64,000 bases of DNA, taken from assembly GCA_002279935.1 (NCBI GenBank), contig NCCZ01000003.1, positions 244,001 through 308,000 of the forward strand, written 5' to 3'. Under the pieces are notes generated by a model that saw only the letters and a program-made list of their open reading frames with translations, was not told the origin of the DNA and ran no database searches. Shown in pieces: positions 57,608 through 64,000 of the stretch (within the stretch, counting starts at the first letter, position 1; every line of letters starts with the position of its first letter). Source of the stretch: Hyphomicrobium sp. 12-62-95 (GTDB taxonomy: Bacteria; Pseudomonadota; Alphaproteobacteria; Rhizobiales; Hyphomicrobiaceae). Both the position numbers and the translations under genes were made by a program.

Positions 57608-58767
57608 TGGTCTCCATGTTGGCACCCTCAGGCGCCGATCGGAAGGCCGTGGACTGCATCGAGAGCACCGCGCTTTCGGTGCGACTCCACAAGGGCCGCG
57701 ACGCCGTGCTCAGCGCCATCGACGGCGCGGGCGCCGATGTGGCATCGACCGCGTTCCAATCTCTATCCTGGCTGAACGCGCTCTTTGCCGAGCTGCTGCC
57801 TGTCGCCGCCGCGCAACCCATCCTCGTCGATGTCCGCACCGCCGGGGGCAGCCTCGTGCTCATGCTCCCGCTCGTCGCCACCCACGAGCGCGGTCTCAGC
57901 GTGCTGCGCGTCCCCTCGTTCGGCGTCTCCGACTACGGCGGCCCCATCCTCGGCCCGGCAGCTGCAACGTCCGGCGACATCTGGAGCGCGATCAAGCGCG
58001 CACTCAGCTCGCACGATCTGATTGTTCTGGAAAACATGCCGAGCGTCATCCGAGGCCGCGCCAATCCGCTCGTCGCAGCACCGGGCACATTCCCATCCGA
58101 GCATCACCGCAACGCCCTCACATTACCCGGGTCCGTCGACGAGTTCCTGCGCGCCCTCGGCAAAAAGTATCGCAAGGAAGTCGAGCGTTGTGGCCGCCTC
58201 CTCGCTGAGCGCGGCGAACCCGCGTTCAACCGCGCTGAAACGGCAGACGACATCGCGGCTGCTTACGCGGTCCTCGAACAGCAGCAGGCCGAGCGCCGTC
58301 ACGAAGCCGGCGGCGACTATCTGCTCGAACGGCCCGCCTATTCCCGCTTCTACAAAACTCTGCTCGCAAACGGCCGCACCTCAGGCACCGCCCACATCTT
58401 CACGCTATCAGCCGGCGGCGAGATCGGCGCCTGCTTGCTCGGCATCACCAATGGCGGCACGTTCAAGCTCCTGCGCATCTCCACCGCCGGCGGCGACTGG
58501 AAGCGCATTTCCCCCGGCCGCCTCGTCGTGGTGGAAGCCATGCGATACTTCGTGCCGCGCGGCGTCCGCCGCTTCGACATGGGGATCGGCGACTACCCCT
58601 TTAAACAGGGCTTCGGCATCGAACCCGAACCCCTCGTCACGCTCGAATCAGCCCTCACCGCCAAAGCCTGGCCGCACCTGGCCATGAGCCGCGCGCGCCG
58701 CCGGCTGCGCGATATCGAACCGCTTCGGCGCGCCGTTCGCCGCCTCAAGGGCCACGCGCCCGGTTGA
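57607..58767 (+). CDS. CelD/BioF2-like GNAT acyltransferase
   Basis: A 386-residue acyltransferase of the Acetyltransf_6 (CelD, FemAB-like) group. Conserved segments are LSWLNALFAELLP, LRALGKKYRKEVERCGRLLAERG and the C-terminal YFVPRGVRRFDMGIGDYPFKQGFG with the family GxGDYxFK motif. Relatives work in exopolysaccharide or cellulose-associated acylation. It is coupled to the upstream oxygenase, so the two probably act on one product. Confidence 0.85.
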   Translation: MVSMLAPSGADRKAVDCIESTALSVRLHKGRDAVLSAIDGAGADVASTAFQSLSWLNALFAELLPVAAAQPILVDVRTAGGSLVLMLPLVATHERGLSVLRVPSFGVSDYGGPILGPAAATSGDIWSAIKRALSSHDLIVLENMPSVIRGRANPLVAAPGTFPSEHHRNALTLPGSVDEFLRALGKKYRKEVERCGRLLAERGEPAFNRAETADDIAAAYAVLEQQQAERRHEAGGDYLLERPAYSRFYKTLLANGRTSGTAHIFTLSAGGEIGACLLGITNGGTFKLLRISTAGGDWKRISPGRLVVVEAMRYFVPRGVRRFDMGIGDYPFKQGFGIEPEPLVTLESALTAKAWPHLAMSRARRRLRDIEPLRRAVRRLKGHAPG

Positions 58768-58861
58768 CCAGCTAAAGAGCCTCGCTTTGCGCCCCGCACA
58801 AGGTCCGCTATAAGGCGCACCAACAGGGCGCGCCCCGCGCCGCTACAACTTTATTGATTCC

Positions 58862-60376
58862 ATGGCCAAATCCGAAAACGAAACGCCCGCGCCCATCCGT
58901 CCGGTGCCGAGGCTCCCCAAGGGCTTCCGCGACATCGGCGCAGCCGAGATCCGCGAGCAGCAGGCGATGCTGACGAAGATCCGCGGCGTCTATGAGCGCT
59001 ACGGCTTCGAACCGCTCGAAACCCCGGCCATCGAATACACCGACGCGCTGGGCAAATTCTTGCCTGATCAGGACCGCCCCAACGAAGGCGTGTTCTCCTT
59101 CCAGGACGAAGACGAGCAGTGGCTCTCGCTGCGCTACGACTTGACCGCCCCGCTCGCCCGCTTCGTCGCTGAGAACTTCGACAAGCTGCCCAAGCCCTTC
59201 CGCCGCTACGCCACCGGCTCCGTTTTCCGCAACGAAAAGCCTGGCCCCGGCCGCTTCCGCCAGTTCACCCAATTCGACGCCGACACGGTGGGTGCCGAGA
59301 GCATCGCAGCGGATGCTGAAATGTGCATGCTCGCCGCCGACACGTTGGAAGCCCTCGGCATCCCCCGCGGCGACTACGTCATCAAAGTCAACAACCGCAA
59401 AGTGCTCGATGGAATAATGGAAGAGGTCGGACTCGTCGGTCCTGAATTTGCCACACGTCGGCTCACGGTACTACGCGCGCTGGACAAACTCGATAAGTTC
59501 AGCGAGCAGGAAGTACTGCTTTTGCTCACCGTAGGCCGCAAGGATGCGAGCGGAGACTTTACACCTGGAGCCTTATTAGATGTTGACGCCGCAGAGCGCA
59601 TTCTGAGCACCGTCAAGAACACGCAACAGTATTTCGTGCCTTCTGACGATATGAACCGTGCGAAGCAGTTGGACAAAGCAATCGAAGGAAACGCGACGTA
59701 CAACACAGGTTTCGAAGAGTTGACACAGATACATTCAATGGTCCGTGCTGCCGGATACGGTGTCGATCGGATTCGCATTGACCCCTCAGTAATCCGCGGC
59801 CTCGAATACTACACCGGCCCCGTCTTCGAAGCCGAACTCACCTTCGAAGTCAAAAACGAAGACGGCCAGACCGTTCGCTTCGGCTCCGTCGGTGGCGGCG
59901 GCCGTTACGACGATCTCGTCGCCCGCTTCACCGGCCAGAAAGTCCCCGCCACCGGCTTCTCCATCGGCGTCTCGCGCCTCCAGGCAGCACTCGCGTCTTT
60001 GGGCAAAAAGTCGAGCGACACACTCGGCCCCGTCGTCGTCCTCGTCATGGATAAGGGCGAAGTCGCCGCCTACCAGAAACTCACGCAGACGCTGCGCGCA
60101 GCCGGCATCCGCGCCGAAATGTATCTCGGCTCCGCCGGCATGAAGGCGCAGATGAAATACGCCGACAAGCGCGGCAGCCCCCTCGTCGTCATCCAAGGCA
60201 GCGATGAACGCGCCAAAGGCGAGGTCACGCTGAAGGATCTCATCGAAGGCGCCAAAGCCGCCGCCGCCATCAAAGACAACAAGGAATGGAAAGAAGCGCG
60301 CCCCGCGCAACTTGCCATCCCCGAAACCGACCTCGTCGCCAAAGTGCGCGAAATCCTCGCGCGCCACGAGACCTAA
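58862..60376 (+). CDS. hisS: Histidyl-tRNA synthetase
   Basis: Class II aminoacyl-tRNA synthetase. Motif 1 [14 protein letters not shown]...PAIEY, motif 2 [23 protein letters not shown], motif 3 [14 protein letters not shown]; the C-terminal anticodon domain ends [10 protein letters not shown]. 504 residues. The stretch from about codon 184 to 311 uses many more A/T-ending codons than the flanks. In alphaproteobacteria HisRS differs from the bacterial norm in its tRNA-His recognition; I cannot test this here. First gene of hisS-hisZ-hisG. Confidence 0.95.
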   Translation: MAKSENETPAPIRPVPRLPKGFRDIGAAEIREQQAMLTKIRGVYERYGFEPLETPAIEYTDALGKFLPDQDRPNEGVFSFQDEDEQWLSLRYDLTAPLARFVAENFDKLPKPFRRYATGSVFRNEKPGPGRFRQFTQFDADTVGAESIAADAEMCMLAADTLEALGIPRGDYVIKVNNRKVLDGIMEEVGLVGPEFATRRLTVLRALDKLDKFSEQEVLLLLTVGRKDASGDFTPGALLDVDAAERILSTVKNTQQYFVPSDDMNRAKQLDKAIEGNATYNTGFEELTQIHSMVRAAGYGVDRIRIDPSVIRGLEYYTGPVFEAELTFEVKNEDGQTVRFGSVGGGGRYDDLVARFTGQKVPATGFSIGVSRLQAALASLGKKSSDTLGPVVVLVMDKGEVAAYQKLTQTLRAAGIRAEMYLGSAGMKAQMKYADKRGSPLVVIQGSDERAKGEVTLKDLIEGAKAAAAIKDNKEWKEARPAQLAIPETDLVAKVREILARHET

Positions 60377-60383
60377 ATGACGT

Positions 60384-60472
60384 CCCCTCTCCCCGCGTGC
60401 GGGGAGAGGGTTAGGGTGAGGGGCAGCAACGCGCTCGAACAAGCGGCTGCCCCTCACCCCAACCCTCTCCCC
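60384..60472. repeat. Interspersed palindromic repeat between hisS and hisZ
   Basis: A 12-bp hairpin CCCTCTCCCCGC-GT-GCGGGGAGAGGG (60385-60410) is followed by an arm that is nearly complementary to GCTGCCCCTCACCCCAA plus CCCTCTCCCC (60446-60472), giving an overall arm of 27 bp with one mismatch. Elements of this kind are scattered in many proteobacterial genomes. GGGGCGAT is repeated in tandem just downstream (about 60479-60498). It lies 9 nt after the hisS stop, inside the operon. Confidence 0.85.
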
Positions 60473-60511
60473 ATCGAAGGGGCGATGGGGCGATGGGGAG
60501 AAGGAGAAACA

Positions 60512-61690
60512 ATGGCCGCCGAAACGGCACGCAAATTCGAGGCGCTCGAAGCCCAGGCCCAGAAGATCATGCAGGTCTTCATCAAGGCCGGGCACGAAGC
60601 CGTCTCGCCCGCCATCCTCCAGCCCGCGGGCGTCTTCCTCGACGTCATCGGCGAAAACCTGCGCGCCCGCACATACGTCTTCACCGACCCCGACGGCGCC
60701 GAACTCTGCCTGCGCCCCGATCTCACCGTCCCGACGTGCCGCCTGCACATCGAACGCAACGGCGAGGCGTCAACCAAAGGCCGCTACTGCTACAACGGCC
60801 CAGCGTTCCGCTTCCAGCCGGTCGGCGCCGGCCGCGATCACCCGCGCGAGTTCCGCCAGGCCGGCATTGAAAGCATCGGCGACACCGATCGCGAAAAGGC
60901 CGACGCCCAAACCGTCGCGCTCATTCTGAACGCCATGCGTGCAGCCGGCCTCAAACACCACAAACTCCGCATTGGCGACCTCGGCCTCTTCCGCGCGCTC
61001 ATCAAAGCGATCGACATGCCCGATCGCTGGCGTCAATTCCTGACCCATCTCTTCTGGCGCCCAGACGCATTTCGCACCGAACTCCACCGCCTCGCGCGCC
61101 CGGCCGAAGAGAGCCTGAAAGATATCCCCGCCGACCTGCGCGCCTCCATCGTGCCGGGAGATGTCGCTCGCTCCGAGCGCGCCGTCGTGGATTACCTCGC
61201 GGCGAACAGCATCGAAGCCATGGGCACACGCACCGTCACCGAAGTCGCCATCAACCTCATGTGGCGCTTGGCCGATGCAAAATCCGATCCGCTGCCGCCC
61301 GAAACCGTCACCCTCATCGAGCGCTATCTGGCCATCTCCGGTCCCGCCAAAGCCGCCGGCGCATGTCTCAAAGACTTGCTCCGCGAGCGCGGCACCGCCA
61401 TGAACCCCGTCATCGACGCCTATCACCGCCGCCTGCAACTCATGACCGAGATGGGCGTCGATGTCGTCCACGCCGAGTTCTCCGCCGAATTCGGCCGCCA
61501 GCTCGAATATTACACCGGCTTTGTCTTCGAAGTGATTTCGCCCGATCTCGGTCCCGCCAGTCCACTCGCCGGCGGCGGCCGCTACGACGATCTCATGCGC
61601 GCAGCCGGTGCCAAGCGCGACGTGCCCGCCGTCGGCGCTGCTATTCATACCGAACGTCTCTTGAGCGTTGTCCAAGGAGGCGCGGCATGA
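60512..61690 (+). CDS. hisZ: ATP phosphoribosyltransferase regulatory subunit HisZ
   Basis: HisRS-like protein without aminoacylation function that forms the HisG-HisZ hetero-octamer. It keeps the class II fold ([39 protein letters not shown]). 392 residues. The ATG at 60512 has GGAG; an in-frame read through the repeat (from 60377) is an artefact. Its stop overlaps hisG (ATGA). Confidence 0.92.
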   Translation: MAAETARKFEALEAQAQKIMQVFIKAGHEAVSPAILQPAGVFLDVIGENLRARTYVFTDPDGAELCLRPDLTVPTCRLHIERNGEASTKGRYCYNGPAFRFQPVGAGRDHPREFRQAGIESIGDTDREKADAQTVALILNAMRAAGLKHHKLRIGDLGLFRALIKAIDMPDRWRQFLTHLFWRPDAFRTELHRLARPAEESLKDIPADLRASIVPGDVARSERAVVDYLAANSIEAMGTRTVTEVAINLMWRLADAKSDPLPPETVTLIERYLAISGPAKAAGACLKDLLRERGTAMNPVIDAYHRRLQLMTEMGVDVVHAEFSAEFGRQLEYYTGFVFEVISPDLGPASPLAGGGRYDDLMRAAGAKRDVPAVGAAIHTERLLSVVQGGAA

Positions 61691-62385
61691 CCGAGAAACT
61701 CCTTCTCGCCGTCCCCTCTAAGGGCCGGCTCATGGAACAGACGATCGAGATCTTCGCGCAAGCCGGTCTCACCCTGCGAAAAGCCGGCAACGAACGCGGT
61801 TATCGCGGCGAAATCGCCGGTCTCGATACGGTCGAAGTTGCCTTCATCTCCGCCTCCGAAATCGCTTGGTACTTGAAAACCGGCCGCGCCCACATGGGCG
61901 TCACGGGCGAAGACCTGATCCGCGAGCAGATCTCGGACGCAAGCGAACGCGTGACGTTTCTCAAAGCGCTGGGCTTCGGCCACGCCGATGTCGTCGTCGC
62001 CGTCCCCAATTATTGGATCGACGTTCGCACCATGGCCGATCTCGATGAGATTGCCGCCACCTTCCGCCGCGAACACGGCCGCTGGTTCCGCGTCGCCACC
62101 AAATACATCAACACCACGCGCCGCTTTTTCGCCGAAAAAGGCGTCATCGATTACCGCATCATCGAGAGCCTCGGCGCGACCGAAGGCGCACCCGCAGCCG
62201 GCACCGCCGACCTCATCGTCGATATCACCTCGACCGGCGCGACGCTGTTAGCCAACGGACTGCGCATTCTCGACGATGGCGTCATCCTTAAATCGGAGGC
62301 CAACCTCGTCGCCTCCAAGGTCGCCAACTGGTCGCCAGCCGCGCGTCAGGCCGAAAACGAAATCATGCAGGCGTTGGGAATTTGA
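61687..62385 (+). CDS. hisG: ATP phosphoribosyltransferase, short form
   Basis: First step of histidine synthesis. 232 residues: the short form, without the C-terminal regulatory domain, which requires His[28 protein letters not shown] and [19 protein letters not shown] (PRPP loop) are conserved. GGAGG before the ATG. It overlaps hisZ by 4 nt. Confidence 0.96.
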   Translation: MTEKLLLAVPSKGRLMEQTIEIFAQAGLTLRKAGNERGYRGEIAGLDTVEVAFISASEIAWYLKTGRAHMGVTGEDLIREQISDASERVTFLKALGFGHADVVVAVPNYWIDVRTMADLDEIAATFRREHGRWFRVATKYINTTRRFFAEKGVIDYRIIESLGATEGAPAAGTADLIVDITSTGATLLANGLRILDDGVILKSEANLVASKVANWSPAARQAENEIMQALGI

Positions 62386-62386
62386 C

Positions 62387-63661
62387 CTACAGCCGGTCCT
62401 TCAAACGATAATAGAGCATCCCGAGCGCCAGCATCTGATTGCCGGCCCACCGGCCGACCGGCAGCTGCCAGTGCCGGATACTCTCGAACAGATCGAGCCG
62501 CTCCGTCGTCCCGCAAATCGCATCCGCCACGATCTCGCCCGCGATGTGCGTCGCGTTCACCCCATGCCCGCAATAGCCCTGCATATAATAGAGGTTCGGC
62601 TCCAGCCGCCCGATCGCCGGCACGCGATTGAGCACGATCCCGATCCGCCCCGCCCACGTGAAGTCCACTTTCTTGTCGGACAGCTGCGGAAAAATCTCGT
62701 CCAGCCGCGTTTTCATCGTCGCCGTGATGTTCCCCGGATCGCGATTGGAATAATTGCACCGCCCGCCAAACAGCATCCGCCGGTCGCCCGACATCCGGAA
62801 ATAATCGAGCACCAGATTGCTATCGCAGATCGCCAGATCCTGCGGATTGATCGAACGCGCCAGATTATCGCTCAAAGGTTCCGTCGCGATGATGTAGCTG
62901 CCGGTCGGAAACTGCAGCCCCCACAGCCGCCCGCGCTCGAACTCATGCGACGTGTCCCCGCCGAGCACGATCGCATCTGCGTCCACGCGGCCCTTCGCGG
63001 TGCGCGCAAACGGCTTCGCCCCGCCTTTCATTTCCAGAACACGCGAATCTTCGAAAATCTGCACGCCTAGCGAAGCCGCCGCCCGCGCTTCGCCCAGGCA
63101 CAGATTAAGCGGATGCAAATGCCCGCTCCGGCGATCGATGATGCCGCCGTGATAGAGCCCCGTGTCGAGCACCCCGCGCAGGTCGCCCGCCTCGATCAAC
63201 TCGTGATGGTCGCCCTCGCCGTCCTTCACCCGCGCATCGTAATAGGCCCGGATGCCATCCATATGCCTCGGCCGGGCGGCCACCTCCATCCACCCGTCCT
63301 TCCAATCGCAGTCGATCGCATACTTGGCGATCCGCTCCTTGATGATCTCATGCCCCCGGTATCGGATATCGCGCACGAGCTTTGCCCCCGCCGCGCCCAG
63401 CTGCCGCTCGATCTCCGCTTCGCCCGAAATCCCGGCGATACACTGCCCGCCGTTCCGCCCCGATGCTCCCCACCCCACACGGTTGGCTTCGAGCACGACG
63501 ACCTTGCGCCCCTTCTCCGCCAGCGACAGCGCCGTCGCGATCCCGGAAAATCCGCCGCCGACCACGCACACGTCCGCCTTGATCGACCCCTCGAGCGCGG
63601 GATAGCGCGTCGTATCGTTGACGGTCGCGGCGTAATACGAAGTCGTGTGCGGCTCGGCCAT
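62387..63661 (-). CDS. FAD-dependent amine oxidase, gamma-glutamylputrescine oxidase-like
   Basis: DAO-fold flavoprotein of 424 residues. The dinucleotide-binding motif VCVVGGGFSGIATALSLAEKG is followed by GWGASGRNGGQ and by the C-terminal YCGHGVNATHIAGEIVADAI. The best fit is PuuB/OrdL, which oxidises gamma-glutamylputrescine. The truncated upstream gene looks like a polyamine permease, which supports a role in polyamine use. Two palindromic operators lie between them. Confidence 0.85.
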   Translation of the reverse strand: MAEPHTTSYYAATVNDTTRYPALEGSIKADVCVVGGGFSGIATALSLAEKGRKVVVLEANRVGWGASGRNGGQCIAGISGEAEIERQLGAAGAKLVRDIRYRGHEIIKERIAKYAIDCDWKDGWMEVAARPRHMDGIRAYYDARVKDGEGDHHELIEAGDLRGVLDTGLYHGGIIDRRSGHLHPLNLCLGEARAAASLGVQIFEDSRVLEMKGGAKPFARTAKGRVDADAIVLGGDTSHEFERGRLWGLQFPTGSYIIATEPLSDNLARSINPQDLAICDSNLVLDYFRMSGDRRMLFGGRCNYSNRDPGNITATMKTRLDEIFPQLSDKKVDFTWAGRIGIVLNRVPAIGRLEPNLYYMQGYCGHGVNATHIAGEIVADAICGTTERLDLFESIRHWQLPVGRWAGNQMLALGMLYYRLKDRL

Positions 63662-63691
63662 GTGTACAGGGTCCGGTCAGAGTTGCGCCAA

Positions 63692-63705
63692 TTTGTGATC
63701 ACAAA
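63692..63705. promoter_or_regulatory. Palindromic operator, proximal copy
   Basis: TTTGTGATCACAAA, perfect 14 bp, about 30 nt before the oxidase start. A FadR/GntR- or Lrp-type regulator may bind. Centre-to-centre distance to the distal copy is 77 bp. Confidence 0.65.
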
Positions 63706-63769
63706 ATGCGAGACTGTCAACCGCATCAATAAATCGATCTAAATGGTATTTCTCCAATGATGCGCTACG

Positions 63770-63781
63770 TTGTGATCACAA
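63770..63781. promoter_or_regulatory. Palindromic operator, distal copy
   Basis: TTGTGATCACAA, the same 12-bp core as the proximal site, perfect. It lies upstream of the oxidase promoter region, suggesting cooperative binding or looping. Confidence 0.6.
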
Positions 63782-63805
63782 ATGAGATGGCCTGATCAAA
63801 ATGCA

Positions 63806-63834
63806 AAGGCGCGCCGGTGACTCCGGCGCGCCTT
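63806..63834 (-). terminator. Hairpin after the permease gene
   Basis: AAGGCGCGCCGG (63806-63817) and CCGGCGCGCCTT (63823-63834), 12 bp perfect with a TGACT loop. Read leftward it follows the permease stop codon (63855). Confidence 0.8.
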
Positions 63835-63854
63835 GCCGTCGAAGAAGCTAAATC

Positions 63855-64000
63855 TTAGTTCGCCGCCGCGTCCGCCGCGCGCCGGTCGCGTTCCATGCGC
63901 GACGACTGCAGTTTCGTCATGTAGGACGCGATCAGCACGCCCACCGTCACGAACGCGATCATGATGGTCGAAATCGCGTTGATTTCCGGCGTCACGCCAA
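63855..64000 (-). CDS. ABC transporter permease C-terminus, polyamine type (truncated by the window)
   Basis: Only the last 48 residues are present: a final helix preceded by GVTPEINAISTIM and followed by a basic tail (LQSSRMERDRRAADAAAN). The G-V-T-P-E-I-N-A pattern is the C-terminal loop of PotC/PotI-type putrescine/spermidine permeases. The rest lies beyond the window. It is upstream of the amine oxidase on the same strand, separated by about 190 nt that hold a terminator and two operators. Confidence 0.75.
   Translation of the reverse strand, partial: GVTPEINAISTIMIAFVTVGVLIASYMTKLQSSRMERDRRAADAAAN

Noticed and set aside
60377..60511. A 45-residue N-terminal extension of HisZ
   Set aside because: It is the translation of the palindromic repeat (PHPNPLP-like); the ATG at 60512 has a good SD.

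Overview
The window is high-GC DNA with codons that mostly end in G or C, and its gene content and order are those of an alphaproteobacterium of the order Hyphomicrobiales. The signs are prfA-prmC-DUF4167, DUF2948-hisD-UPF0262, maf-yacG-tRNA-Phe, a short HisG paired with HisZ, and a CIRCE/groESL operon. An orphan pqqA and genes for a molybdenum formate dehydrogenase suggest a methylotroph such as Hyphomicrobium or a relative. The genus is an inference.

Layout. 0-4.4 kb: a RodZ-like HTH membrane protein, release factor 1 with its methyltransferase, and a DUF4167 protein behind a 470-nt leader. 4.4-7.2 kb: membrane proteins (MgtC/SapB-DUF4010, an unknown protein, DUF2189). 7.2-11.3 kb: a leftward operon of GNAT-like acyltransferase, acyl carrier protein, AMP-ligase and fold-III PLP decarboxylase, resembling the accessory genes of exosortase-A loci but with no exosortase. 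11.5-16.9 kb: DUF502, DUF3429, a photolyase/cryptochrome, an NnrU/ICMT-like methyltransferase, a divergent HxlR/SnoaL pair, a decayed groEL tail and a secreted protein. 16.9-19.1 kb: groES-groEL with CIRCE. 19.2-25 kb: a universal stress protein, small proteins, dprA, plsY, and pyrB with a dihydroorotase-like gene that lacks the first metal ligands. 25-30.2 kb: an AidB-like dehydrogenase, tRNA-Thr, and formate dehydrogenase whose alpha subunit is split into two coupled genes. 30.7-38 kb: folE, an M15 peptidase, ppx/gppA, rlmE, pqqA, guaB, a MAPEG protein and an RsmB-family methyltransferase. 38.3-44.3 kb: two SET-domain proteins, a hydrolase, TspO, a ZIP transporter, guaA and an L,D-transpeptidase. 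44.5-55.8 kb: tRNA-Phe, yacG, maf, a Crp/Fnr regulator with a membrane adenylate cyclase, an LMW phosphatase, UPF0262, hisD, DUF2948, an RhlE-type helicase, DUF992 and murA. 55.8-64 kb: a secreted protein, a JmjC/cupin-like oxygenase overlapping a CelD-type acyltransferase, hisS-hisZ-hisG with an interspersed palindromic repeat, and a polyamine-type permease/oxidase unit cut by the window edge.

Most of the window is housekeeping. The parts most worth a second look are the ACP/ligase/decarboxylase/acyltransferase operon (7.2-11.3 kb), the split formate dehydrogenase and its upstream dyad (27-30.3 kb), the orphan pqqA with a repeat-rich upstream region (34.3-34.6 kb), the groEL relic (16.1 kb), the paired SET-domain genes (38-39.7 kb), the oxygenase/acyltransferase pair (56.7-58.8 kb), the mosaic hisS (59.4-59.8 kb) and the twin TTGTGATCACAA operators (63.7 kb). 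No CRISPR array, transposase, integrase or rRNA gene was seen.
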